DNA of 12,718 nt from Burkholderiales bacterium (GCA_026125625.1 JAHCKU010000049.1:1-12718), one strand, 5' to 3'. Positions 6,345-12,695 are shown, counted from the stretch's first letter. Made by a program: numbers and translations. The notes: generated from the sequence alone by a model not told the origin.

Positions 6345-6440
6345 GTTGCTCTCCTGATTGGATGAATAGTAACCGTGCCGCATCACGACATCGCACGATC
6401 GGATGAATGATGAGGATCCGGTTTGCTCATCAAGGCAGTT

Positions 6441-6456
6441 GGCAAGCGCTGTGCCC
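6441..6456 (-). promoter_or_regulatory. Sigma-54 promoter of the PRC-BON operon
   Basis: The minus strand reads GGGCACAGCGCTTGCC, 10 of 12 positions, with correct GG-N10-GC spacing. The predicted start is near 6430, about 86 nt before the ATG at 6344. The element is nearly palindromic: the plus strand at 6440-6455 reads TGGCAAGCGCTGTGCC and itself matches 9 of 12 positions. Confidence 0.65.
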
Positions 6457-6462
6457 ACGATC

Positions 6463-6478
6463 CGGCATGCGGCCTGCT
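6463..6478 (+). promoter_or_regulatory. Candidate sigma-54 promoter of the DUF883 gene
   Basis: CGGCATGCGGCCTGCT matches 9 of 12 positions, with GG at 6464-6465 and GC at 6476-6477. It resembles the site before the OsmB-like gene. The predicted start near 6489 leaves a leader of about 83 nt. The alternative plus-strand site at 6440-6455 is equally scored. Confidence 0.5.
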
Positions 6479-6571
6479 CGTCGACATCGATGATCCTGTC
6501 GTTCGTGGTTGCAGGCAATGAGTGAGTGCGCCGCTGGCGTCAGGTTTTCCCATCCTGAAACGGAGACGAAG

Positions 6572-6892
6572 ATGAACGAGACCGAGAATTTTCAATACCC
6601 GACGTCGGATATGGCTCGTCGCGGAAATGGATCAGATACGCATTCTGCTCGCATGACGGCCGCCATGCGCGAGTCGCTGTCCCATGCCAGGCAAAAATTG
6701 GAGGATACCGTGGCCACGGCACATCAGCGCTCGCGCCAAATGGCGGATACGACCTCGGATTACATTCAGCGCTGGCCGTTCAGCGCGATTGCCGTGGCAG
6801 CCGGCGTGGGCTTGCTGGTCGGCTGGTTGCTTGCCACCCAGATACGCGAGGAGCAGCGCTCCGCCATGCGGGCGCGCAGCCGCTGGCATTGA
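6572..6892 (+). CDS. DUF883 (YqjD/ElaB-type) membrane-anchored stress protein
   Basis: 106 residues. An N-terminal polar part is followed by an amphipathic helix (SHARQKLEDTVATAHQRSRQ and TTSDYIQRWP), and a single C-terminal membrane segment from about 70 to 92 with AGVGLLVGWLLATQI. A short basic tail ends the protein. This is the layout of E. coli YqjD, ElaB and YgaM, inner-membrane-anchored proteins that bind ribosomes in stationary phase; YqjD-type anchors are known for that role, and I infer the same here. The start is supported by GGAG at 6562-6565. The gene is divergent from the PRC-BON operon and convergent with the glycosyltransferase. No T-tailed terminator is visible in the 64-nt gap that follows. 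Confidence 0.87.
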   Translation: MNETENFQYPTSDMARRGNGSDTHSARMTAAMRESLSHARQKLEDTVATAHQRSRQMADTTSDYIQRWPFSAIAVAAGVGLLVGWLLATQIREEQRSAMRARSRWH

Positions 6893-6956
6893 GCCGGGGC
6901 ATATGACCAGTACCGCGTCATGCGGGCTCACGCTGCAGACCCGCGCGCATCCCAAA

Positions 6957-8126
6957 TCACGCGTGCACGCCGCCGCCGGGAGTGTGGATCAGCCTGCGCT
7001 GCGGCAGCGGCAGCACGTTGTCGCGGCGTTGCGCGATGGTCTCGAGCAGCTCGCAGGCGGCCTGCGCCACGGCCTCGGGCGTGACCTGCCGCAGACATGC
7101 CTGGTGCTGTTCCGGACACACGCTCTTGTAGCAGTACTTGCACGGCACGTCGTGAAACAGCACACGCGAGAGCACGCGCCAAGGCGTGTGCTGCGGATTG
7201 GTCAGTGCGTACAGATCCACTACCGGCGTGCCCAGCGCAGCGGCGAGATGCACCGGGCCGGTGTTGTTGGCAATCAGCAATACACTGCGCTGGATGAGGG
7301 CGGCCAGCTCCCCCAGCGCAAACTGCCCAGCCATGCCGACCGCGCCACGCGCGCCATGCAGGCGTACGCTCTCGACCAGCTGGCGTTCCTCCACGCCACC
7401 GGTGATGACGAACTGGTGATCGCCGGTACGAGCCGCGATCAGGCGCATGGCTGCGGCGAACTGCGCCGCCGGATAGCGGCGCGATGCAGCCGTAGCTCCC
7501 GGGTGTACCACGATGAAGGGTCGGGCGGGGTCGATTCCCGCTTCTTCCAGCTTTTCCATGGTCTGTGCGTGGTCCTGCGGCTCGACCTGGAAAGACAGAT
7601 GGTCATCGGTGGTGGTGTAGCCGACGCTGGCCACCAGGTCCAGCTGGCGGCGCACTTCGTGGCGGATCTCGTTGTGCGGTTCCGATTCCTTGACCCAGTC
7701 GGTAAGCAGCTGATACGGGTTTTCGCGCACAAACGCCAGCCGCAGGGGAATGCCGGCGAGCCAGGTGATGGTGGCCGCCGGCAGCGCGCTCTGGGAATAG
7801 ACGCTGAAAACGATGGCGGCATCGAAGCGGCCTTCGGTAATCTGGCTCAGACAGCGCAGCCCGCTGAGTGACGAGGCCTGCCATATGCTCTTTACCCACG
7901 GCGCGTCGTAGCGCAGTACGTGATCGATCGCGGGGATGTAGCAGGCGGCTGCCGCACCTGTCTCCGAGGTGAGCAAGGTCACGCTGCGCTGAGGATTGGC
8001 TTCCTTGATGGCGCGCAGCGCGGGAGTGGTCATGAGGACATCGCCGATATTGTCCAGGCGCACGGCCAGGATGTTTCGGGCGTTGGACCATCTGTCCGCA
8101 CCGGTGGATTCGCGTACGAGTTGCAT
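6957..8126 (-). CDS. Glycosyltransferase family 9 (heptosyltransferase-like)
   Basis: 389 residues from ATG 8126. Family 9 enzymes transfer heptose or similar sugars to LPS core or other surface glycans on the cytoplasmic side of the inner membrane. Visible features in order are the N-terminal loop NILAVRLDNIGDVLMTTPAL, the inter-domain segment, HPGATAASRRYPAAQFA, FVITGGVEERQLV, and the nucleotide-sugar signature LIANNTGPVHLAAALGTPVV. A Cys-rich C-terminal motif CKYCYKSVCPEQHQACL is typical of one GT9 subgroup. The ATG at 8126 puts 18 residues before the NILAVRLDN loop, as in the family. A longer frame (ATG at 8204) would start upstream of the -24/-12 site at 8138-8153. No LPS-core neighbours are present, so the acceptor is unknown. 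The GT9 family call is firm; a waaF/waaC name is not justified. Confidence 0.87.
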   Translation of the reverse strand: MQLVRESTGADRWSNARNILAVRLDNIGDVLMTTPALRAIKEANPQRSVTLLTSETGAAAACYIPAIDHVLRYDAPWVKSIWQASSLSGLRCLSQITEGRFDAAIVFSVYSQSALPAATITWLAGIPLRLAFVRENPYQLLTDWVKESEPHNEIRHEVRRQLDLVASVGYTTTDDHLSFQVEPQDHAQTMEKLEEAGIDPARPFIVVHPGATAASRRYPAAQFAAAMRLIAARTGDHQFVITGGVEERQLVESVRLHGARGAVGMAGQFALGELAALIQRSVLLIANNTGPVHLAAALGTPVVDLYALTNPQHTPWRVLSRVLFHDVPCKYCYKSVCPEQHQACLRQVTPEAVAQAACELLETIAQRRDNVLPLPQRRLIHTPGGGVHA

Positions 8127-8137
8127 GGATCGGCTGC

Positions 8138-8153
8138 CGCAACCTGCGTGCCG
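8138..8153 (-). promoter_or_regulatory. Sigma-54 promoter of the GT9 gene
   Basis: On the minus strand CGGCACGCAGGTTGCG matches 10 of 12 positions with intact GG, CACG, TTGC and spacing. The predicted start is near 8127, immediately before the ATG at 8126, which would make a leaderless message. The same geometry occurs at 748-776. Confidence 0.55.
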
Positions 8154-8247
8154 AGAGTCGGCTGCAACACTGTCGTCCCAGCGGCGACGAGCGTATGGAA
8201 TCATTGGATGCCGGGGGGATGTCCGGGGATGTGCGGGTAAGCGCGCC

Positions 8248-8263
8248 AGGCATGAGAGATGCT
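8248..8263 (+). promoter_or_regulatory. Candidate sigma-54 promoter of the small membrane protein gene
   Basis: AGGCATGAGAGATGCT matches 9 of 12 positions with GG (8249-8250) and GC (8261-8262) correctly spaced. The leader to the ATG at 8374 would be about 100 nt, longer than for the other units, so this is one of the weaker calls. Confidence 0.4.
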
Positions 8264-8373
8264 GCCGCACGTCGTCGACCGTTCCGGGGTGCGCGATGCA
8301 TCTTCTTCCGCTTCTCAAGCCGAATTTCGAGAACGCCGCAGTACCAATGTTTTTGGCGAGGGAGCGCAGTGCA

Positions 8374-8679
8374 ATGCCATCAGTATGTCGTCCGACAGAG
8401 ACGATCGACGCTGTAATCCCAGCCGTGCCGGAGTCGGATCTCCTCTCGATGCCGCGTGAGCGCGCATTCGATGGAGGATTTCTCCAGCAGTTGATATGGG
8501 AGCCATCCGGCCGCTCCCTGGCTGCCGGCTCGGCGATCGGATGCACCGGTGGCGCACTCGCCGCAGGATTGCTGTTCCCGGCCCTGCCTGCGCTGATATT
8601 CGGTGGCGTGCTGGGTATCTATGCAGGAGTGCTGGCCGCAAGCTGGTGGGCGTTGGGGAGCGATCGGCTGCCGCGCTGA
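8374..8679 (+). CDS. Small membrane protein, function unknown
   Basis: 101 residues. The N-terminal half is soluble, and residues about 51 to 94 form two closely spaced hydrophobic segments rich in Gly and Ala (GCTGGALAAGLLFPALPALI then FGGVLGIYAGVLAASWWALG), probably a membrane hairpin. I do not recognise a family. The ATG at 8374 is preferred because GAGGGAG lies about 9 nt upstream; an in-frame ATG at 8347 has no ribosome binding site. The gene is divergent from the glycosyltransferase and convergent with the DUF421 gene. The coding call rests on the ribosome binding site, the clean hydrophobic pattern and the flanking gene layout. Confidence 0.65.
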   Translation: MPSVCRPTETIDAVIPAVPESDLLSMPRERAFDGGFLQQLIWEPSGRSLAAGSAIGCTGGALAAGLLFPALPALIFGGVLGIYAGVLAASWWALGSDRLPR

Positions 8680-8680
8680 G

Positions 8681-8700
8681 CCCTGGTTGGAGACCCAGGG
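8681..8700. terminator. Weak hairpin between convergent genes
   Basis: CCCTGG (8681-8686) pairs with CCAGGG (8695-8700) in the 33-nt gap between the small membrane protein gene and the DUF421 gene. The stem is only 6 bp and lacks a T run on either strand, so termination here is tentative. Confidence 0.3.
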
Positions 8701-8712
8701 AGAGCGGATGGT

Positions 8713-9210
8713 TCAGGAACGGCTGCCGTACGGGATCACACTGATGCTGCCGTCGCTCTCCATGAACGCCTGTTTGACTTCCTCCACTGCGTCGATGCCT
8801 TTCTCGCGTAGTTGCGCCACCACTTCATCCTCGGTGAGAAATTCCTTGCGCAGGTTGTGACGCAACAGCTTGCCGTTACGTATCAAGAGCAGCGGATGCG
8901 GTTCGAGAACGTGACGCAGCGGTCGGAAACGATACGCGGCATAGTCCAGCGCCACGTTCCACAACACGATGGTCCCTACCAGGACGAATCCATCGCTGAT
9001 GCTTTCATAGCCGCCGGACATGGCGTTCTGCGCTGCATCGGCAATGACTACCAGCACCAGGATGTCGGCTACGGCGATGGAGCCGACGTTGCGTCTGAGG
9101 ACGAAGCGGAAAATCAGCAACAGGAAGAAATACATGGCCGAGCCGCGAACGACCAGTTCCAGCGGAGAAACGCTGAAGGCGAACAACTGGCCGAGCTCGA
9201 GCGCTGTCAT
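8713..9210 (-). CDS. DUF421 / YetF-family membrane protein
   Basis: 165 residues. About three membrane segments occupy residues 22 to 90 (GSAMYFFLLLIFRFVL, SIAVADILVLVVIADA, VLVGTIVLWNVALDY). They are followed by the cytoplasmic YetF domain with PHPLLLIRNGKLLRHNLRKE, FLTEDEVVAQLREKGI and VKQAFMESDGSISVI. This is the single-domain form of DUF421 (YetF/YcaP), shorter than the usual 200-230 residues. Its molecular function is not established; members are often linked to envelope or spore stress. The start lies 23 nt after the stop of the DUF1772 gene, so the two form an operon. No strong Shine-Dalgarno is visible and translational coupling is likely. Confidence 0.87.
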   Translation of the reverse strand: MTALELGQLFAFSVSPLELVVRGSAMYFFLLLIFRFVLRRNVGSIAVADILVLVVIADAAQNAMSGGYESISDGFVLVGTIVLWNVALDYAAYRFRPLRHVLEPHPLLLIRNGKLLRHNLRKEFLTEDEVVAQLREKGIDAVEEVKQAFMESDGSISVIPYGSRS

Positions 9211-9233
9211 GGCCCGCGGCGCCGGCCGGTTGC

Positions 9234-9743
9234 TCAGCTGATCATGAAGTAGCGGCGGCTACGGCGGCGGATACGCTTGGTCTGCTTGGTGAGCAAAGCG
9301 GACACGACCAGGGCGGAGAGCCCGGCGACGACCAGCGCCGCGCGCACCACCTGCGCCGATTCCCAGTGCAGCCGCAGCTGTCCCCAATTGATGGGAAGGG
9401 ATGCGGCGGTGATGTTGCTCATGCGCATTTCCACCGGATAGATGAACGCCCACCACACGATGAATGCGATCAGTAGCGTCACCGCGGCAGCCAGCGCCCA
9501 CCAGAATGCCTTGGCGTCCTCGCGTGCCATGCCAAGCAGGACGAAGGCAGCTCCGACGCTCGCGATCTGAAGCATCGGCCCTGCATTGAGTGTGAGGAAG
9601 CCCTCGTGGGCTGTCATGGTATAGAGCCAGTTGGGACCCGACATCGCCAGACGCGTCGGCATTTCCCACAACTGTGCGACGCAGACACTGACGAGCAATG
9701 CGGTCAAGAGGATGGTGAGGCTACGCCAAAGCTTCAACAACAT
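9234..9743 (-). CDS. DUF1772-like four-helix membrane protein
   Basis: 169 residues with four predicted membrane segments (about 6-26, 57-72, 82-102 and 133-152). The stretch LPINWGQLRLHWESAQVVRAAL before the last segment matches the pattern of the DUF1772 (anthrone oxygenase-like) fold, where a W-x-x-L-R-x-x-W-E motif precedes the final helix. The C-terminus is very basic (KQTKRIRRRSRRYF) and lies in the cytoplasm by the positive-inside rule. AGGA lies six nt before the ATG at 9743. First gene of a two-gene operon with DUF421; its promoter is the minus-strand site at 9843-9858. An enzymatic role is not supported here. Confidence 0.75.
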   Translation of the reverse strand: MLLKLWRSLTILLTALLVSVCVAQLWEMPTRLAMSGPNWLYTMTAHEGFLTLNAGPMLQIASVGAAFVLLGMAREDAKAFWWALAAAVTLLIAFIVWWAFIYPVEMRMSNITAASLPINWGQLRLHWESAQVVRAALVVAGLSALVVSALLTKQTKRIRRRSRRYFMIS

Positions 9744-9842
9744 GTTTTTCCTATGCTTTGCGAAGAAGACAAGGTAACTGCTGTGATCGCTGGTGTCTAG
9801 TACCCCTCCGACATATGGTGTGCATAAAGATTCTCCCTCATC

Positions 9843-9858
9843 AGCAATTGCGGTGCCG
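9843..9858 (-). promoter_or_regulatory. Sigma-54 promoter of the DUF1772-DUF421 operon
   Basis: On the minus strand CGGCACCGCAATTGCT matches 10 of 12 positions with perfect TTGCT and correct spacing. The predicted start near 9832 leaves a leader of about 89 nt. Its -24 end lies only 3 bp from the -24 end of the divergent site at 9862-9877. Confidence 0.6.
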
Positions 9859-9861
9859 CCG

Positions 9862-9877
9862 GGGCATACGGCTTGCG
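9862..9877 (+). promoter_or_regulatory. Candidate sigma-54 promoter of the SDR gene
   Basis: GGGCATACGGCTTGCG matches 9 of 12 positions, with GG at 9863-9864 and GC at 9875-9876. The predicted start near 9888 gives a 20-nt leader that still contains AGGAG at 9896-9900. Confidence 0.55.
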
Positions 9878-9907
9878 GAGCATTGGCTTTGCGTCAGGAG
9901 AAAATCC

Positions 9908-10768
9908 ATGGGCGAGCAACAGGCCAGCCGGCCACCGCAGCATCAGGAGCGACAACCAGGGCGGGAAACCGAAATGCATCCTCCGCCGCAGTCGTGGGGC
10001 AGACACTACGTCGGCTCGGGGCGACTGGCGGGTAAGGTGGCGTTGATCACCGGTGGCGACAGCGGTATCGGACGCGCAGTGGCCATCGCCTTCGCCAAGG
10101 AAGGCGCGGATGTCGCATTCGGCTACCTGGAAGAGACGGAGGATGCCGTGCGTACGTGCGCGGCGATCGAGCAGGAAGGGCGTCGCTGTCAGGCGATTGC
10201 GGGCGATATCGCGGAAGAAAGCATATGCCGGCGGCTGGTCGAGCGCAGTGTGCGTACCTTGGGCCGGCTCGACATCCTGGTCAACAACGCTGGCGAACAG
10301 CATCCGCGGGAAAGCATCCTAGATATTTCCATGGAACAGCTCCAACGCACCTTTGCCACGAATATCTTCTCCATGTTCTATCTGGTGAAAGCAGCGCTTC
10401 CTCATCTGCCCGCCGGTGGACGCATCATCAACACCACTTCGGTCACGGCTTATCGCGGGAGTCCCAGGCTGCTGGACTACTCTTCCACCAAGGGTGCGAT
10501 CGTTTCCTTCACGCGCTCTCTGTCCCTGGCCCTCGCCGATAAAGGAATTCTGGTCAACGGTATCGCGCCGGGACCCATCTGGACGTCCCTGATTCCTTCC
10601 ACCTTCGACGAGAAGAAGGTGCAGCGCTTCGGTTCACAAGTACCGCTGGGCCGGGCGGGAGAGCCGGACGAAGTGGCGCCCTGTTATGTCTTCCTTGCCA
10701 GCGACGCCTCTTCTTATATGTCGGGGCAGGTTCTACACCCCAACGGTGGAGAAGTCATCAATGGGTGA
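9908..10768 (+). CDS. NAD(P)-dependent short-chain dehydrogenase, YghA/general stress protein 39 type
   Basis: 286 residues, cytoplasmic oxidoreductase of the classical/extended-tail SDR group. The N-terminal 35 residues form a Gln/Pro-rich arm (MHPPPQSWGRHYVGSG) typical of the YghA/YhdF subgroup. The cofactor loop TGGDSGIG is at about 48-55, the NNAG motif at 126-129, and catalytic Asn152, Ser178, Tyr191 and Lys195 (YSSTK) are all present. PGPIW follows at 221-225. In E. coli YghA reduces aldehydes with NADPH and Bacillus relatives are general stress proteins; a detoxifying aldehyde or ketone reductase is the likely role here. The ATG at 9908 is chosen for AGGAG 7 nt upstream; a longer frame to 9758 crosses both divergent promoters. 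It stands alone, 207 nt before the response regulator. Confidence 0.9.
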   Translation: MGEQQASRPPQHQERQPGRETEMHPPPQSWGRHYVGSGRLAGKVALITGGDSGIGRAVAIAFAKEGADVAFGYLEETEDAVRTCAAIEQEGRRCQAIAGDIAEESICRRLVERSVRTLGRLDILVNNAGEQHPRESILDISMEQLQRTFATNIFSMFYLVKAALPHLPAGGRIINTTSVTAYRGSPRLLDYSSTKGAIVSFTRSLSLALADKGILVNGIAPGPIWTSLIPSTFDEKKVQRFGSQVPLGRAGEPDEVAPCYVFLASDASSYMSGQVLHPNGGEVING

Positions 10769-10779
10769 AATCATGTCGA

Positions 10780-10860
10780 ATGAGAAATTGTTTTACGTTT
10801 TTACGTAATTTCTACCGCATCAGTGTAGAAAATACAATAATGTAGTAATGGCGACGGTAA
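10780..10860. promoter_or_regulatory. AT-rich upstream region of the response regulator with inverted repeat
   Basis: This patch is conspicuously AT-rich against its GC-rich surroundings. It carries a direct repeat TTTTACG (10791-10797 and 10799-10805) and an inverted repeat TTTCTAC (10809-10815) / GTAGAAA (10825-10831) with a 9-nt spacer. The repeat lies 60-85 bp upstream of the -24/-12 site at 10892, a usual distance for an enhancer or bending site. A TACAAT at 10833-10838 could instead be a sigma-70 -10 box, with a poor -35 (TTCTAC) 17 nt before it. Confidence 0.45.
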
Positions 10861-10891
10861 AAGATACAAGGAGTTAGGCAAGACTGGGGAG

Positions 10892-10907
10892 TGGCCCAAG
10901 GGCTGCT
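10892..10907 (+). promoter_or_regulatory. Sigma-54 promoter of the response regulator gene
   Basis: TGGCCCAAGGGCTGCT matches 10 of 12 positions with GG at 10893-10894 and GC at 10905-10906. The predicted start near 10918 leaves a 58-nt leader with AGGAGGG at 10961-10967. It implies that the sigma-54 activator is itself under sigma-54 control. Confidence 0.6.
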
Positions 10908-10975
10908 GAGTATCCACGCCAAGTCCGAACGACCATTCGGTTCAATACAGAACACTCACCAGGAGGGCTTTCCAT

Positions 10976-12451
10976 ATGCCGCACATCCTGATCGTTGACG
11001 ATGATCGAGAAACCGTTGAATCGCTTGCGGAATTCGCGAAAGCCGAGGGCTTCACCATTGCCAAGGCAGAGAGCCTGCGTGCCGCACGATCGCATCTCGT
11101 CCGCCAGGTACCGGATGTACTTCTTACAGATCTGCAGCTGCCGGATGGAGAAGGCACCAGTCTGGTAGTCGATCTGGAATCTCCAGAGAATACCGAAGTG
11201 GTTGTTTTCACTGGCCATGCCAGTATGGAGAGCGCCATTCGCGCGTTGCGCGCCGGGGCCACCGATTACCTGCTCAAGCCGATCGACGTTGCCCGTGTAA
11301 AAGCGATTCTCGATCGTGTACCGCGCAGCGCAGATCTGCACGCCGAGATCGGCGAGTTGCGAGAAGAACTGCGCAAGCTGGGCCGCTTCGGCCATATCCT
11401 GGGCAACTCACCCGCCATGCAAACGCTCTATGAGCAGCTGGCGCGGGTGTCCCCGACGTCGGCAACCGTGCTGCTGATCGGCGAAAGCGGCAGCGGCAAG
11501 GAAGTGTGCGCCGAAACCATTCACGAGATGAGTCGGCGCAAGCGTCATCCGTTTCTGCCGATCAATTGCGGCGCGGTGTCCCCGCAACTGATCGAGAGCG
11601 AACTGTTCGGTCACGAGAAAGGCAGCTTTACGGGTGCCGATCGGCAGCACAAGGGATTCTTCGAACGCGCCAACGGCGGTTCGATCTTTCTCGACGAGAT
11701 CACCGAGATGCCGATGGACCTCCAGGTCAAGCTGCTGCGCGTGCTGGAGACCGGTACCTTCCTGAGAGTGGGCACCACCATCCCGATCGCCACGGACGTC
11801 CGCATCATCGCTGCCACCAACCGCAACCCGGAGAAGGCGGTTGCCGACGGACGTTTGCGCGAGGACTTGTTCCATCGCCTGAACGTCTTCCCGGTGCAGA
11901 TTCCTCCGCTGCGGGAGCGCGGTACCGACATCGAACTGCTGGCCGAGTACTTCCTCGACCAGCACAACCGCGAGCAGGGGACGAACAAGACATTCTCACG
12001 CGCAGCCATCGCCAAGCTGTACTCGCATACCTGGCCCGGCAACGTGCGTGAGCTGAAGAACTACGTGCAGCGTGCATTCATCCTGTCCGACCAGGTGATC
12101 GAGCCGGACATGGCAACTTCCAACTTCGTCGAGCCGGACAATGCCGAAGTGCTCACGGTGCGTATCGGTACGCCGCTGGAGGAGATCGAGCGGCGTGTGA
12201 CCTTCGCCACGCTGGCCAGTTGCGGTAACGTCAAGCGGCGCGCAGCCGAGATTCTCGGCATCAGCCTCAAGACTTTGTACAACCGCCTGGAAGCCTACGC
12301 CAAGAGCGGCGTCACCGTACCCGGTGTGACGCCGGCATCGGCAGTGGATCCCCGGGTAGAGCCGGACGAAGCGAGCCGGTCGTCCGCGGGCGGCACTGCC
12401 TATTCACCGTCACCGACACCGGCGGGCATGACCTCTCCTCGACCTAGCTGA
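10976..12451 (+). CDS. NtrC-family sigma-54-dependent response regulator
   Basis: 491 residues with three domains in order. The receiver domain (1-120) has acidic pocket Asp8/Asp9, phosphoacceptor Asp52 (LTDLQLPDG), Thr79 and Lys101 (KPID). The AAA+ domain (about 140-375) has Walker A GESGSGKE at 169-176, a sigma-54 contact loop GSFTGA at 216-221 (Ser where GAFTGA is usual), Walker B GSIFLDEI, and the WPGNVRELKNYVQRA segment. A Fis-type helix-turn-helix follows near 410-447 (GNVKRRAAEILGISLKTLYNRL). It should bind upstream sites and open sigma-54 holoenzyme at -24/-12 promoters by ATP hydrolysis after phosphorylation. After the HTH is an unusual tail of about 45 residues rich in Pro, Ser and Thr. 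No canonical kinase gene is adjacent. AGGAGGG about 8 nt before the ATG fixes the start, and a strong terminator follows. Confidence 0.93.
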   Translation: MPHILIVDDDRETVESLAEFAKAEGFTIAKAESLRAARSHLVRQVPDVLLTDLQLPDGEGTSLVVDLESPENTEVVVFTGHASMESAIRALRAGATDYLLKPIDVARVKAILDRVPRSADLHAEIGELREELRKLGRFGHILGNSPAMQTLYEQLARVSPTSATVLLIGESGSGKEVCAETIHEMSRRKRHPFLPINCGAVSPQLIESELFGHEKGSFTGADRQHKGFFERANGGSIFLDEITEMPMDLQVKLLRVLETGTFLRVGTTIPIATDVRIIAATNRNPEKAVADGRLREDLFHRLNVFPVQIPPLRERGTDIELLAEYFLDQHNREQGTNKTFSRAAIAKLYSHTWPGNVRELKNYVQRAFILSDQVIEPDMATSNFVEPDNAEVLTVRIGTPLEEIERRVTFATLASCGNVKRRAAEILGISLKTLYNRLEAYAKSGVTVPGVTPASAVDPRVEPDEASRSSAGGTAYSPSPTPAGMTSPRPS

Positions 12452-12482
12452 TCGATCGCGAATCGGTCGCTGTGCGCATCGA

Positions 12483-12509
12483 CGGTGCCTGCGAGCACCG
12501 TTTTTTTTT
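12483..12509 (+). terminator. Intrinsic terminator of the response regulator gene
   Basis: CGGTGC (12483-12488) pairs with GCACCG (12495-12500) across a 6-nt loop, followed directly by nine T residues (12501-12509). It lies 31 nt after the stop codon, so the regulator is monocistronic. Confidence 0.92.
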
Positions 12510-12560
12510 GGGGGAGAGGGCACGGCCCCGCCTGGCCCGTGCGCGGCTGAACTGTTCAGA

Positions 12561-12583
12561 CACGCCCGGCCGATACGGGCGTG
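12561..12583. repeat. Inverted repeat upstream of the last promoter
   Basis: CACGCCCG (12561-12568) and CGGGCGTG (12576-12583) form a perfect 8-bp inverted repeat with a 7-nt spacer, about 32 bp upstream of the -24/-12 site at 12615. It lies after the regulator's terminator and before a new gene, so a protein-binding operator or enhancer site is more plausible than a terminator. Confidence 0.4.
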
Positions 12584-12614
12584 CGCTGGCGCAAGGGCCG
12601 TTGTGGCGCTTTTT

Positions 12615-12630
12615 CGGCATCGGGATTGCT
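12615..12630 (+). promoter_or_regulatory. Candidate sigma-54 promoter of the gene starting at 12696
   Basis: CGGCATCGGGATTGCT matches 9 of 12 positions, with a perfect TTGCT and correct GG-N10-GC spacing. The predicted start near 12641 leaves a 55-nt leader to the ATG at 12696. Confidence 0.5.
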
Positions 12631-12695
12631 CGGCCATCGCGCGGCGATGGAACGATGGCTCATCGTCTGCGTCCGTCATTTCCGGTGAGAGATGC

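Noticed and set aside
6411..6427. GAGGATCCGGTTTGCT as a sigma-54 site for the DUF883 gene.
   Set aside because: The GG and GC are 9 rather than 10 nt apart, which sigma-54 does not normally tolerate.
6922..6944. GCGGG/CCCGC hairpin between the DUF883 gene and the glycosyltransferase as a terminator.
   Set aside because: Only 5 bp with a 13-nt loop and no T run on either strand.
10810..10838. Sigma-70 promoter (TTCTAC, 17 nt, TACAAT) as the main promoter of the response regulator.
   Set aside because: The -35 element matches only half of the consensus, and it would leave a leader of about 130 nt; kept only as a possible secondary promoter within the AT-rich region.
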